DNA from: an uncultured Pelagibacteraceae bacterium
Lineage (GTDB): Bacteria > Pseudomonadota > Alphaproteobacteria > Pelagibacterales > Pelagibacteraceae
DNA length: 64,000 bases
Direction of reading: 5' to 3'
Assembly: GCA_902545405.1 (NCBI GenBank)
Contig: CACCFT010000001.1
Location: forward strand, 1 to 64,000
The notes under the pieces are model-generated. The model ran no database searches and was not told where the DNA came from. It saw only the letters and a program-made list of their open reading frames with translations. Positions 48,833 through 58,371 of this stretch are shown piece after piece (position 1 is the first letter of the stretch; each line of letters starts with the position of its first letter). The position numbers were made by a program, and so were the translations under genes.

Positions 48833-49113
48833 TTATAATAAGATAATTATATTTAGATTTATTATTAGTATGAATTGTTGATAACGTAAATTACTCAATT
48901 TCAACACTTTATTCACTTTTTATTCATTAATATAAAAAAATAATCCTTAAAAATAGGGATTATTTAATGACTTTTATATATATGAAAATTGTTAATAACT
49001 TATTCACAATTATAAAAATGTTAATTAAAGAACAACAAGTATAATAAAGATAGATGTGTTTGCTAAATCAGGAGTTTTTCTTATTCTATAATTAAACTAT
49101 AAACAATTTATAC
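48833..49113. other. Candidate chromosomal replication origin (oriC)
   Basis: The 281-bp gap between divergent hemE and the DUF299 gene is extremely AT-rich. It holds a DnaA box TTATTCACA at 49000-49008, near-matches TTATTCACT at 48909-48917 and TTATTCATT at 48920-48928, and TTATCAACA on the minus strand at 48876-48884. It also has a 9-bp inverted repeat at 48938-48965 and a GTTAATAAC palindrome at 48991-48999. In Caulobacter crescentus oriC lies between the same two genes. Flanking genes mostly point away from it, and parS/parAB lie about 8-10 kb away. Confidence 0.82.
49000..49008 (+). promoter_or_regulatory. DnaA box
   Basis: TTATTCACA fits the consensus TTATNCACA exactly. It is preceded directly by the palindrome GTTAATAAC and lies in the candidate oriC. 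Confidence 0.7.
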
Positions 49114-49935
49114 ATGAAGAATACACACCAAGTTTATTTAATATCAGACTCAACAGGAGAGACGCTTGATAGAATATTCATGGCTCTTAAAGCACAATTT
49201 AATAACTTTGATTATGATCTAAACCAATTTTCGTTTACAAGGACCGAAAATCAAATTTCTACAATACTTAATAATGCTAAAAAACAAGAGAGCCCAATTA
49301 TTTTATATACTGTTGTTAATAGTAAATTAGCAAAGTTTCTTGCTGAAGAAGCTAATAAAAAAAACATTCCATGTTTTGGTGTTCTAGGTGATTTAATACT
49401 CAACTTCTCAAAAATTTTAAACGAAAAAGCAACACATCAGCCTAGTGCTCAACATGTTTTGGACGAAGATTATTATAAAAGGATTGAAGCGATACAATTT
49501 ACCATGAATCATGACGATGGTAATAATACAGAAAACATTTTAGAGTCAGATATTATTTTAATTGGTGTTAGCAGAACAAGCAAGACACCAACTTCCATAT
49601 ATCTTGCAAATAAGGGATTAAAAACTTCAAATATCCCACTTGTAAATGATATGAGTATTCCAAATGATATTCTGAAATCAAAGACACTATGTGTTATTGG
49701 CTTAACCACAGAAGCCGAAAGGCTCTACGACATAAGAAGAAATAGATTAAATTCACTGAAAGAAAATGAAGCATCAGATTACATAAATCTAGAAAAAATT
49801 AGACTTGAGGTAGAACAATCTAAGAAGTTATTTAAAAAAAACAAATGGCCAACAATAGATGTAACTAGAAAATCTGTTGAAGAAACTGCAGCATCAATAA
49901 TTAAAATATTTGAAATACAAAATAAAAATGGTTGA
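49114..49935 (+). CDS. DUF299 pyruvate phosphate dikinase / PEP synthase regulatory protein
   Basis: Bifunctional kinase/pyrophosphorylase that switches PPDK or PEP synthase. The 273 residues begin VYLISDSTGETLDRIFMAL; the P-loop-like GVSRTSKT lies at 151-158, and MSIPNDIL and LYDIRRNRL follow, all family signatures. Whether the target is PPDK or PEP synthase cannot be told. It is the homologue of the gene beside oriC in Caulobacter and Rickettsia. Confidence 0.93.
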   Translation: MKNTHQVYLISDSTGETLDRIFMALKAQFNNFDYDLNQFSFTRTENQISTILNNAKKQESPIILYTVVNSKLAKFLAEEANKKNIPCFGVLGDLILNFSKILNEKATHQPSAQHVLDEDYYKRIEAIQFTMNHDDGNNTENILESDIILIGVSRTSKTPTSIYLANKGLKTSNIPLVNDMSIPNDILKSKTLCVIGLTTEAERLYDIRRNRLNSLKENEASDYINLEKIRLEVEQSKKLFKKNKWPTIDVTRKSVEETAASIIKIFEIQNKNG

Positions 49936-50512
49936 TATTATTTTAGCTTCAAAAAGTAAGGTTAGAGAGGAAATTTTAAAAAAAAATGGAATTCAATGTG
50001 TAGTATTTCCTTCGAATGTTGATGAAGAACCTGTAAAAGAAAGTTTATTAAATGAAGGTGCGTATCCAGAAATAATTTCAAAAAATTTGGCCGAACTAAA
50101 AGCAAATAAGGTTAGCCAAAAGAATTATGATGTTTTAGTCCTTGGCGCAGATAGTGTAATAGATTTAAACGGAGAATTAATTTCAAAACCTGAAAATAGA
50201 ATAGAAGCCTTTAATATTTTAAAAAAATTAAATGGAAAAAAACATTCATTGATAAGCTCAGTTTGTATATCTTTTAATGGATCAATGATTTGGAATTATA
50301 CAGATAAAGCGTACCTCACAATGAAAAATTTTTCAGACAAACAAATAAAAGAATACTTAGAAAAAATAACAGACGAAGCCCTGTATGCATATAATGTTTA
50401 TCAAATAGAAGGAGAGGGTAGAAATTTATTTACATCGATTGATGGAGATGAAAATACTATTATGGGATTACCTATAGTTGATATTAAAAAATTTCTGGGT
50501 AACTATAAATGA
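49928..50512 (+). CDS. maf: Maf-family nucleotide pyrophosphatase
   Basis: House-cleaning nucleoside triphosphate pyrophosphatase of 194 residues. I chose the ATG at 49928 (MVDIILASKSKVREEIL), because ILASKS is the canonical N terminus. VLGADSVIDLNGELISKP near residue 75 and YAYNVYQIEGEGRNLF near 155 are conserved. It overlaps the DUF299 gene by 8 bp and aroE by 4 bp. Confidence 0.93.
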   Translation: MVDIILASKSKVREEILKKNGIQCVVFPSNVDEEPVKESLLNEGAYPEIISKNLAELKANKVSQKNYDVLVLGADSVIDLNGELISKPENRIEAFNILKKLNGKKHSLISSVCISFNGSMIWNYTDKAYLTMKNFSDKQIKEYLEKITDEALYAYNVYQIEGEGRNLFTSIDGDENTIMGLPIVDIKKFLGNYK

Positions 50513-51309
50513 AAAAATTCTTAGTCATTGGAAATCCAATAGATCACTCATTATCTCCAAAATTGCATAATTTCTGGATAAAAAAATACAATTTAGAAGC
50601 AATTTACGGAAAATTGGAGACACACAAAAGTGATTTAGCAGAATTATGTGAGAACTTAAAACAAGGTTTGTTAGATGGTCTTAATGTTACTGTTCCTTTT
50701 AAGAGGGAAATAATTCCCCACATTAATGTCTTAAGCGGCCATGCTTTAAGAACAAAATCTGTAAACACCATTTCCTTAGAAAATGGAAATTTAATAGGTC
50801 ACAATACTGATATTGATGGTTTTGAACTCAGCATAAAAAAATTAAATTATGATGTAACTAACAAAACTATAATTATTCTGGGTGCTGGTGGTGTTGTTCC
50901 ATCGATATTATATGCATTAAAAAGAATGAACGCTTCAAAAATATTTGTAAGCAATAGAACGAAAGGCAAAGCTGATGAATTAAAAGATTTATTTAATGAC
51001 TTAACTATATTGGATTGGGGTGATTTAGTAGATTTTGATATGATAATTAATGCAACCAGCGTTGGTCTTAAAAAAGATAAAGATAATGATTTTGAGCATG
51101 ATTTTAGTCAATTTGGAAAAAACAAATTTTTTTATGATGTAATTTATGATCCGCATGAGACAAAATTTTTTAATATAGGAAATCAAAAAGGTAATATTTT
51201 TGAAAATGGATTAAATATGTTCCTTTACCAGGCTCAAAAAGCCTTTAATATTTGGCATAACATTGAACCAGATATTGACGAAGAAACTATAAATTTATTA
51301 AAAAATTGA
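50509..51309 (+). CDS. aroE: Shikimate dehydrogenase
   Basis: NADPH-dependent step of aromatic amino-acid synthesis. The 266 residues show IGNPIDHSLSPKLHN, the substrate-binding NVTVPFKREI with catalytic Lys near residue 64, the dinucleotide loop LGAGGVVPSILYAL near 125 and NATSVGLKK near 183. Confidence 0.96.
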   Translation: MKKFLVIGNPIDHSLSPKLHNFWIKKYNLEAIYGKLETHKSDLAELCENLKQGLLDGLNVTVPFKREIIPHINVLSGHALRTKSVNTISLENGNLIGHNTDIDGFELSIKKLNYDVTNKTIIILGAGGVVPSILYALKRMNASKIFVSNRTKGKADELKDLFNDLTILDWGDLVDFDMIINATSVGLKKDKDNDFEHDFSQFGKNKFFYDVIYDPHETKFFNIGNQKGNIFENGLNMFLYQAQKAFNIWHNIEPDIDEETINLLKN

Positions 51310-51312
51310 ATT

Positions 51313-52053
51313 ATGAGATTAAAAAATAAAGTTGCAATAATAACAGGATCAGCTTCTGGATTTGGGAAAGGTATAGCAAAAAAGTTCACTGGCGAGGGTG
51401 CTAATTTAATAATGGTAGACATAAATTCAAAATTATTAAAAAAGGTTTCAAAAAATTTGTCTCAAGATTATTTTGTTGCTGATGTTTCTAAAGCATCAAA
51501 TTTTAAGTCATTATTTAAATATGTTTATAAAAAATATAACAAGATAGATATAATAGTAAATAATGCAGGAGTAACTCACAAGCCTAAATTTATGGAAACC
51601 GTGACCGAGAAAGAGTTTAACAAAGTTTTTAACGTAAATGCCAAGTCAGTTTATTATTGTGGAAAATTTTTTGTTCCAAAAATGAAAAAACTTAAAAAAG
51701 GTGTCATTTTAAATGTTGCATCGACTGCTGGTTTATCCCCTAGACCAAAGCTAAATTGGTATAATGCAAGCAAAGGGTGGATGATAACTGCAACAAAAGC
51801 GATGGCGATTGAACTTGCTCCTTATAAAGTAAGAGTAAATGCAATAGCTCCTGTAGCTGGAATAACGCCTTTATTGAAATCTTTTATGGGTGGTGATACT
51901 CCTAAAAAAAAACAAGCTTTTTTATCAACTATTCCAATAGGTAGATTTTCTACACCTCATGATATGGGAAATGCCGCATGTTTTCTATGTTCTGACGAAG
52001 CAAGTATGATAACAGGAACAGTATTAGAGGTTGATGGGGGAAGGTGTATCTAA
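51313..52053 (+). CDS. Short-chain dehydrogenase/reductase
   Basis: Classical SDR of 246 residues. The cofactor motif is TGSASGFGKG near residue 11, NNAGV lies near 86, and the catalytic Ser, Tyr and Lys are in ASTAG and WYNASKGW near 137-157. It ends with the family's VLEVDGG. An acidic residue after strand 2 (VDIN) suggests NAD preference. Substrate unknown; a 3-oxoacyl or sugar/alcohol oxidoreductase is possible. It lies between aroE and coaE, a place where alphaproteobacteria usually have no SDR. Confidence 0.85.
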   Translation: MRLKNKVAIITGSASGFGKGIAKKFTGEGANLIMVDINSKLLKKVSKNLSQDYFVADVSKASNFKSLFKYVYKKYNKIDIIVNNAGVTHKPKFMETVTEKEFNKVFNVNAKSVYYCGKFFVPKMKKLKKGVILNVASTAGLSPRPKLNWYNASKGWMITATKAMAIELAPYKVRVNAIAPVAGITPLLKSFMGGDTPKKKQAFLSTIPIGRFSTPHDMGNAACFLCSDEASMITGTVLEVDGGRCI

Positions 52054-52059
52054 TAAAAA

Positions 52060-52647
52060 ATGATTAGGGCTGCAGTAATTGGTAGTATAGGATCTGGTAA
52101 AACTTTTGTAGCCAAACTGTTTAAATGTCCAGTATTTAATGCTGATGATGAAGTAAAAAAAATTTATAAAACAAATAAAGTATGTTTTAATAAACTAAAA
52201 AAAATATTGCCAAGTTATATTAAGTCTTTTCCAATTAAAAAGAAGGAATTAGTAGAAGCAATTAGCAAAGATAAAAAAAATCTCAAAAAAATCTCATATA
52301 TTGTTCATCCATTAGTGAGACAAAAAATGAATTTCTTTTTGGAAAAAAATAAAAAAAAAAAACTAGTTTTACTTGATGTGCCTTTATTAATTGAAAATAA
52401 CTTAAATGAGAAGGGTGATATTTTAATATTTATTAAATCAAAAAAAAGTAAAATTTTAGAGAGATTATCGAAAAGAGAAAACTATGATAAAAATATTTTA
52501 AAAATATTAAAAGAAAATCAAACAGTTTTATTAAAAAAAAAAAAATTAGCTAATTATATTATTTACAACAACTATTCTTTAAAAATAATGGAAAAAAAAA
52601 TTAAATATTTAAAACATAAAATTATTAATGAAACAAATTATACTTGA
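52060..52647 (+). CDS. coaE: Dephospho-CoA kinase
   Basis: Last step of coenzyme A synthesis. The 195-residue protein has the P-loop GSIGSGKT at residues 8-15, NADDEVKKIYKT near 29 and LVLLDVPLLIENNL near 104. The C-terminal half is very lysine-rich. It overlaps dnaQ by 20 bp. Confidence 0.93.
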   Translation: MIRAAVIGSIGSGKTFVAKLFKCPVFNADDEVKKIYKTNKVCFNKLKKILPSYIKSFPIKKKELVEAISKDKKNLKKISYIVHPLVRQKMNFFLEKNKKKKLVLLDVPLLIENNLNEKGDILIFIKSKKSKILERLSKRENYDKNILKILKENQTVLLKKKKLANYIIYNNYSLKIMEKKIKYLKHKIINETNYT

Positions 52648-53293
52648 TACAGAGACAACAGGCTTGTCAGTCAAAGATGGACATAGAATAGTTGAGATAG
52701 GCTGTATTGAACTTGATAATTTAATTCCAACTAAAAATATTTTTCATTGTTATTTAAACCCTGAAAGAAAAGTTTCAGAAAGTGCCTTAAAAGTTCATGG
52801 ATATACCGATGCATTTTTAGCTGACAAAAAAAAGTTTAAAGAAATTGCTGATGATTTTCTTAATTTTATAGATGAAAAACAAATTGTAATTCATAACGCA
52901 GAATTTGATATTACACACTTGAATAACGAGCTACTATTAGCTAACAAAAAAAAAATTTCAAATGAAAATGTTATAGATACACTCGAATTAGCAAGAAACA
53001 AATTTCCAGGTTCGGGAGTAAGTTTAGATGCTTTGTGTAAAAAATTTAGAATTGATAATTCAAGAAGAAAGAAGCATACAGCAATATTGGACTGTGAGCT
53101 TTTATCAAAAGTTTATATAAATCTCATTGGACAAAAAGAACCAGTTTTTCAATTTGAAAATAAAATACAAAAAGAAAAAATCACAACTCAAAAAATAAAA
53201 AACTATTCAAAAAAAATTATTTCTGTTTCAAATAAAGAAATCGACGATCATAAGAAATTTTTAAGAACAAATTTAAAAAAAAATTTTTTTTAG
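52628..53293 (+). CDS. dnaQ: DNA polymerase III epsilon subunit (proofreading exonuclease)
   Basis: DEDDh 3'-5' exonuclease of 221 residues. Exo I is LDTETTG with Asp7 and Glu9, Exo II is HNAEFDITHLNNEL near residue 96, and Exo III is HTAILDCELLSKVY near 154. The last 45 residues are lysine-rich, likely the linker to polymerase alpha. Its order maf-aroE-coaE-dnaQ-secB is standard for the group. Confidence 0.95.
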   Translation: MKQIILDTETTGLSVKDGHRIVEIGCIELDNLIPTKNIFHCYLNPERKVSESALKVHGYTDAFLADKKKFKEIADDFLNFIDEKQIVIHNAEFDITHLNNELLLANKKKISNENVIDTLELARNKFPGSGVSLDALCKKFRIDNSRRKKHTAILDCELLSKVYINLIGQKEPVFQFENKIQKEKITTQKIKNYSKKIISVSNKEIDDHKKFLRTNLKKNFF

Positions 53294-53712
53294 TTACCTT
53301 TTTGTCTATAAAGTTTTTCAAAGTCTATTTTTTTTTCCATTTTTAGAACAGGAAAGCCAGAATCTTTAATCAAATTTATTAAGATTTTTTCAATATCTGG
53401 ATAAACTTTTTTTTGAACATCACAAAGAAGTATTTTTTCTAAATCTTTTTTATCTATTTTTTGGTCTTTAATTTTTATCACAGTACAATAGGAAATTTCA
53501 AAATGAGATTTCCTTTTATTTTGATTCGGATCACTAAATGATAATTTTGTAACTACTTCAATTAATTTATTTTTTAATGTTTTAGTACTAATATTTATCC
53601 CAAGAGTGTATTTTGTTATATAGTCCCTACTAAATATGAAAGTTTCAGCATTTGGAATCTCCACAGATAAATCCTGAATATATTTAAAAATTATTTCATA
53701 TTTTTCTGTCAT
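53290..53712 (-). CDS. secB: Protein-export chaperone SecB
   Basis: Tetrameric chaperone that hands unfolded preproteins to SecA. I chose ATG 53710-53712 (MTEKYEIIFKYIQDLSVEIPN), over the one 9 bp upstream. The 140-residue sequence shows IFKYIQDLSVEIPNAE and, near the C terminus, a shortened substrate-groove region. Sequence divergence is high. It overlaps fxsA and converges on dnaQ with a 4-bp stop overlap. Confidence 0.85.
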   Translation of the reverse strand: MTEKYEIIFKYIQDLSVEIPNAETFIFSRDYITKYTLGINISTKTLKNKLIEVVTKLSFSDPNQNKRKSHFEISYCTVIKIKDQKIDKKDLEKILLCDVQKKVYPDIEKILINLIKDSGFPVLKMEKKIDFEKLYRQKGN

Positions 53713-54127
53713 TATTGTCATCTATATCCTCAAATTCACCTTCAATAAAATTTTTATTATTTTCAGATTTATTACTTTTTTTATTTTTGTTCACAAACTT
53801 TTTTAAGATCACTTTTCTTGAATAAGGTATTATTAATAGTAGCCCCATAAAATCCGTAGCAAAACCTGGAAATATTAATAGAATTGCCGCAAAAGCCAGT
53901 GTTGCGCCTGAAATTAATTCATAAACTGGCAACTGGTTTTTTATTAATTGCCCAATTCCGGACTTTAATGTGTTGAATCCCTCATATCTTGCATACGCCA
54001 CTCCAAGAATTGCTGTAAATAAAATGAGCAAAACTGTATTAAATGCACCTATTTGTGATCCAATTTTAATAAATAAGTAAATTTCGATAAGTGGAATGCC
54101 AATGATAAAAATTAATACTGTGTTCAT
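53696..54127 (-). CDS. fxsA: FxsA-family membrane protein
   Basis: A 143-residue inner-membrane protein with three to four hydrophobic segments in the first 105 residues, the motif IPLIEIYLFIKIG at the start and a charged Lys/Asn tail. The family is known for interfering with phage T7 exclusion when overproduced in E. coli; its normal job is unclear. The fxsA-secB-timA arrangement is common in alphaproteobacteria. Confidence 0.85.
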   Translation of the reverse strand: MNTVLIFIIGIPLIEIYLFIKIGSQIGAFNTVLLILFTAILGVAYARYEGFNTLKSGIGQLIKNQLPVYELISGATLAFAAILLIFPGFATDFMGLLLIIPYSRKVILKKFVNKNKKSNKSENNKNFIEGEFEDIDDNNDRKI

Positions 54128-54185
54128 TTGTCTATAATTTAAATAGCAGGTTGAAATTTATTAACATAGTAAATATTATACACTT

Positions 54186-54773
54186 ATGAGTTATAGCTTT
54201 GAATACATTGATATTATACTTCTTGCAATGATTGCAGGCTTTATTTTTTTAAGATTAAGAGGAATTTTGGGAAAAAAAACAGGTTTTGAGGAAGATGTAG
54301 AGTCAAGCTTTGCACATGAAGCTCCTCCTGTTAAAACTGTAACAGATATTAATGCTAAAACTTTTGATGATAATGCAAAAAAAGATTTCATAAAAGGTGC
54401 TAAAATTGCATACGAAACAATAATCACTAGCTTTGCAAATGGTAAGTTAAAAGAGATAAAATCTCTATTAGATAAAAATGTTTATCAACAATTTGAAGAA
54501 GCAATCAAAGATAGGGAAAATAAAGAATATTTATCAGAAACTACATTCATAGGTATAAATTCAGCTGAAGTTAAAGAGCATCAACAAAACAAAAATATGT
54601 TAGAAGTAACAGTTGAGTTTGTAAGTGAAATTATATCATGTGTGAAAGATAAAGATAATAAAATAGTCTCAGGGGATCCAGAAAAAATAAAAAAAGTATT
54701 AGATACATGGAAGTTTTCGAAAGATAGCAATTCTTCAAATCCAAATTGGCTTTTAATTGATACTCAAGCTTGA
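54186..54773 (+). CDS. Tim44-domain protein (TimA-like)
   Basis: A 195-residue protein with one N-terminal membrane segment (about 8-24) and a C-terminal Tim44-like domain (FIKGAKIAYETIITSFANG near residue 68, then TWKFSKDSNSSNPNWLLIDTQ). Related alphaproteobacterial proteins are called TimA. The role is probably in envelope protein assembly. mltA, usually next, is absent. Confidence 0.83.
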   Translation: MSYSFEYIDIILLAMIAGFIFLRLRGILGKKTGFEEDVESSFAHEAPPVKTVTDINAKTFDDNAKKDFIKGAKIAYETIITSFANGKLKEIKSLLDKNVYQQFEEAIKDRENKEYLSETTFIGINSAEVKEHQQNKNMLEVTVEFVSEIISCVKDKDNKIVSGDPEKIKKVLDTWKFSKDSNSSNPNWLLIDTQA

Positions 54774-55183
54774 ATAATAAACTTTCAGAAAAAGACAAAA
54801 AAGATTGGGAAAATTTCTTAAATAACAAAGATCCTTTGGAGGTGAAAGATAAAGAACTCCCGCAAAAAAAAACAATTATGGTGAAGTCAATTGATCTACA
54901 TGGCTTAACTTTAAATGAAGCAAATAATAAAATATATGAATTCATAAAATATTGCTATGAAAACAATGTAAAAAAAATTAATGTGATTACAGGAAAAGGT
55001 ATGAGATCAAAAAATATTAACGATCCATATCAATCTAAGGATCTTAGTATCCTTAAGCACTCAGTTCCAGAATATATTAAGGGTAATTCAGAATTAATGA
55101 ACAGGATACTCAAAATTGATTTTGAAGCAGTGAACAGTAGTTCTGTGGGAAGTTTTGATATTTTTCTTAAAATTACAAAATAA
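54770..55183 (+). CDS. Smr-domain protein
   Basis: A 137-residue protein with an Smr (MutS2-type nuclease) domain from about residue 38 ([19 protein letters not shown], then [11 protein letters not shown]). The start is a TTG at 54770, in the overlap TTGA with the Tim44 gene stop; it gives [13 protein letters not shown], the usual N terminus for this family, which the next ATG would lose. It converges on hslU with an 11-bp overlap. Confidence 0.88.
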   Translation: MNNKLSEKDKKDWENFLNNKDPLEVKDKELPQKKTIMVKSIDLHGLTLNEANNKIYEFIKYCYENNVKKINVITGKGMRSKNINDPYQSKDLSILKHSVPEYIKGNSELMNRILKIDFEAVNSSSVGSFDIFLKITK

Positions 55184-56540
55184 ATTTTGATAAATCTGTA
55201 TCTTTAACTAACTCGCCTATATTATCTTTAATATATTTACCATCGACTACAATTTTTTCACCTGCTCTATCTGTTGCTGTAAAGCTTATTTCATCTAAAA
55301 CTCGCTCTATAATAGTATGTAGTCTTCTAGCTCCTATATTTTCAACAGAGGAATTTACTTCACTTGCTATATGAGCAATTGTATTTATTCCTTCCTCTGT
55401 AAATTCTAGGTCTACCTTTTCGGTTTTAAGAAGTGCTTTATATTGTTTAATTAAGCTATTGTCTGGTTCTTTTAAAATTCTAATGAAATCATCACTATTC
55501 AATGCATCAAGTTCAACTCTTATAGGTAATCTTCCTTGTAATTCCGGCAAAAGATCAGATGGTTTTGCTAATTGAAAGGCTCCTGAAGCAATAAATAAAA
55601 TATGATCTGTTTTAACAGGTCCGTATTTTGTGCTAACTGTTGTTCCCTCAATTAATGGCAATAAATCTCTTTGAACACCTTCTCTTGATACATCACCACC
55701 AACACGGTCAGTTCTTGCTGAAATTTTGTCAATTTCATCTAAGAAAACTATACCATTATTTTCGGTTGAGTCCTTTGCAGATTTAATTATTTTGTCTTGC
55801 TCAATTAATTTGTCTGACTCTTCATTAATTAAAATTTCATGAGATTCTTTTACAGACATCTTCTTCTTTTTTGGCTTTTGACCCATAGATTTTCCAAGCA
55901 TGTCTGAAATATTTATCATTCCAACGTTTGCTCCTGGCATTCCAGGTATTTCAAATGATGGCATTTGATTAGACTCGCTAACGGCTATTTCAATTTCATT
56001 ATCATCTAAATCCCCATCTCTTAGTCTTTTTCTAAAACTTTCTCTGGTTGCAACACTTGCTTTATTTCCGACTAAAGCATCTAAAACTCTGTCTTCAGCT
56101 AATTTTTGAGCTTGAGCGTGAACTTCTTTTCTTTTCTTCACTTTTTCCATTGCAATTGCAATTTCTAAAAGATCTCTTACAATTTGTTCTACATCACGTC
56201 CCACATATCCTACTTCTGTAAATCTTGTCGCTTCTACTTTTACGAATGGTGCTTCCGCTAATTTAGAAAGTCTTCTGGAGATTTCAGTTTTACCAACACC
56301 AGTAGGGCCGATCATTAAAATATTCTTTGGAAGAACTTCGTCTTTCATTTCATCTTCTAATGCTTGTCTTCTCCATCTATTTCTCAAAGCTATAGCAACA
56401 GCTCTTTTGGCTTTATTTTGCCCAACAACAAACCTGTCTAATTCCGATACAATTTCCCTTGGTGATAATGAATTTGTAATTGTTGTCTTTTCTTTTTCTA
56501 CTTTTCCTTTGGGGAATGTTGTTACGTTTGAATTTTCCAC
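55173..56540 (-). CDS. hslU: ATP-dependent protease ATPase subunit HslU
   Basis: AAA+ unfoldase of the HslUV protease. The 455 residues contain [24 protein letters not shown]-type N-domain sequence, Walker [16 protein letters not shown] near residue 76, the pore loop region near GYVGRDVEQ, the I domain, Walker [10 protein letters not shown] near 265 and the C-terminal SKFIL tail that docks into HslV. It shares a base with hslV. Confidence 0.97.
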   Translation of the reverse strand: MENSNVTTFPKGKVEKEKTTITNSLSPREIVSELDRFVVGQNKAKRAVAIALRNRWRRQALEDEMKDEVLPKNILMIGPTGVGKTEISRRLSKLAEAPFVKVEATRFTEVGYVGRDVEQIVRDLLEIAIAMEKVKKRKEVHAQAQKLAEDRVLDALVGNKASVATRESFRKRLRDGDLDDNEIEIAVSESNQMPSFEIPGMPGANVGMINISDMLGKSMGQKPKKKKMSVKESHEILINEESDKLIEQDKIIKSAKDSTENNGIVFLDEIDKISARTDRVGGDVSREGVQRDLLPLIEGTTVSTKYGPVKTDHILFIASGAFQLAKPSDLLPELQGRLPIRVELDALNSDDFIRILKEPDNSLIKQYKALLKTEKVDLEFTEEGINTIAHIASEVNSSVENIGARRLHTIIERVLDEISFTATDRAGEKIVVDGKYIKDNIGELVKDTDLSKFIL

Positions 56541-57055
56541 TATATTTTCTCCATACTTAAATTATCATTTGTAAATACACAGATATCTGATGCAACTTTA
56601 ATAGATTTTTTCGCAATTTCTTCAGCAGACATTTCTGTATCCATTAAAACTTTTGCTGCTGCTAAAGCATAATTTCCTCCAGAGCCAATCCCTATAACAT
56701 CTCCTTCAGGCTCCAAAACATCACCAGTTCCTGAAATTATAAAACTTTTTTCTTTATCGCCTATTGCCATTAAGGCCTCTAATCTTCTTAAATATTTATC
56801 AGTACGCCAATCTTTTGCCAATTCAACTGCAGCTCTGGTTAAATTCCCAGCGTGTTTTTCTAGCTTAGACTCTAATCTTTCAAATAACGTTAATGCATCA
56901 GCAGTAGATCCTGCAAATCCTGCGATCACATTTCTTTTCTCAATTTTACGAACTTTATTAGCAGTTTTCTTAATTACAGTGTTACCCATACTAACTTGAC
57001 CGTCACTGGCCACAACTACGTCATTATTTTTTCTTACAAGTACAATTGTTGTCAT
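56540..57055 (-). CDS. hslV: ATP-dependent protease peptidase subunit HslV
   Basis: Threonine protease of 171 residues. After removal of Met, Thr2 of MTTIVLVRK becomes the catalytic N terminus. [15 protein letters not shown] and [17 protein letters not shown] are family signatures, and [16 protein letters not shown] follows near residue 120. It diverges from hisB over 90 bp. Confidence 0.97.
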   Translation of the reverse strand: MTTIVLVRKNNDVVVASDGQVSMGNTVIKKTANKVRKIEKRNVIAGFAGSTADALTLFERLESKLEKHAGNLTRAAVELAKDWRTDKYLRRLEALMAIGDKEKSFIISGTGDVLEPEGDVIGIGSGGNYALAAAKVLMDTEMSAEEIAKKSIKVASDICVFTNDNLSMEKI

Positions 57056-57145
57056 GGACTATAAATGGATATGAATTTCAATAGTTCAAGCCCAGGTTTA
57101 GTATTATTGATATAATCAAAAATACCTATATACCTAATTTAAATT

Positions 57146-57736
57146 ATGAAAAGAAAAGCAAAAATAGCTAGAAAAACAAAAGAAACTAATATCAGTGTTG
57201 GCCTTAATATTGATGGCAAAGGTAAGTACAAAGTTGACACAGGAATAGGTTTTCTAGATCATATGCTTGAGCAGTTATCTAAACATTCATCAATCGATTT
57301 AACTGTTAAAGCTAAAGGTGATACACACATTGATCTTCACCACACAACAGAAGATACTGGAATTGCTATTGGAGAATGCTTAAAGAAAGCTTCAAAAAAA
57401 TTTGTGGGTATTAAAAGATATGCTCATATTCTGTTACCAATGGATGAAACATTAACTAGAGTTGCAATAGATGTCTCAAACAGACCTTATTTGATTTGGA
57501 ATGTAAAACTAAAAGTTGAAAAACTTGGTGAGATGGACACTGAATTATTTAAAGAATGGTTCCAGGCATTTTCACAAGCAGCCGGAATTACTTTGCACGT
57601 TGAAAATATTTACGGTGACAACAGTCACCATATAATTGAGTCTTGTTATAAAGGCTTGGCGAGAACTTTAAGAGCTGCATTAGAATTAGATCCAAGAAAT
57701 AAAAGTACAATTCCCTCTACAAAAGGCTCTTTATAA
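57146..57736 (+). CDS. hisB: Imidazoleglycerol-phosphate dehydratase
   Basis: Histidine pathway step 6. The 196-residue protein has the metal-binding [12 protein letters not shown] near residue 33, [15 protein letters not shown] near 65, and [20 protein letters not shown] near 158. It starts the run hisB-hisH-X-Y-hisA-hisF-hisE, mostly spaced 0-13 bp. Confidence 0.97.
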   Translation: MKRKAKIARKTKETNISVGLNIDGKGKYKVDTGIGFLDHMLEQLSKHSSIDLTVKAKGDTHIDLHHTTEDTGIAIGECLKKASKKFVGIKRYAHILLPMDETLTRVAIDVSNRPYLIWNVKLKVEKLGEMDTELFKEWFQAFSQAAGITLHVENIYGDNSHHIIESCYKGLARTLRAALELDPRNKSTIPSTKGSL

Positions 57737-57741
57737 AATTA

Positions 57742-58368
57742 ATGGACGTCACAATTGTTGACTATAAATCGGGTAATATAAGTTCTGTAATTAACTCTTT
57801 TAAGGAAGTTGCAAAAGATAATGTTAATATTGAAGTAACTTCAGATTTAAATAAAATTAAATCTAGCGATAAAGTTGTTTTACCAGGGCAGGGATCTTTT
57901 AAAAGCTGTATAGATGGTTTAAATGGCATAAATGGCTTAATTGATACTTTAAGCGAATTTGCTTTAAGTAATAAAAAACCTCTTCTAGGTATTTGCGTAG
58001 GTCTTCAGATGTTTGCTGATGTTGGATATGAAGAAGTTGAGACTAAAGGACTAGGATGGATTTCTGGTAAAGTATCTAAAATTGATAATCAAAATGGAAA
58101 ATATAAACTACCACATATTGGCTGGAACCAAATAAATTTTGTCAAAGATAGTAAAATTTTTAAAGATATAGAAAATAAGTCACATATGTATTTCGTCCAT
58201 AGTTATGAATTTGTTCCAAATGATAATTCAGTCACGGCTGCTACAACTGATTATTCGTCGAAAATAGTTTGTGCAGTTGAAAAAGAAAATATATTTGGAA
58301 CTCAGTTTCATCCTGAAAAAAGCGATAAAACTGGCCTAAAAATAATAAATAATTTTATAAATTTATAA
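57742..58368 (+). CDS. hisH: Imidazole glycerol phosphate synthase glutaminase subunit
   Basis: Glutamine amidotransferase that feeds ammonia to HisF. The 208 residues have the nucleophile Cys85 in LLGICVGLQMF and the His-Glu pair in GTQFHPEKSD near 190. Standard length. Confidence 0.96.
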   Translation: MDVTIVDYKSGNISSVINSFKEVAKDNVNIEVTSDLNKIKSSDKVVLPGQGSFKSCIDGLNGINGLIDTLSEFALSNKKPLLGICVGLQMFADVGYEEVETKGLGWISGKVSKIDNQNGKYKLPHIGWNQINFVKDSKIFKDIENKSHMYFVHSYEFVPNDNSVTAATTDYSSKIVCAVEKENIFGTQFHPEKSDKTGLKIINNFINL

Positions 58369-58371
58369 AAA

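Noticed and set aside
48938-48965. 9-bp inverted repeat in the hemE upstream region as a terminator
   Set aside because: No G+C-rich stem and no proper U-tract; it fits better as part of the AT-rich origin.
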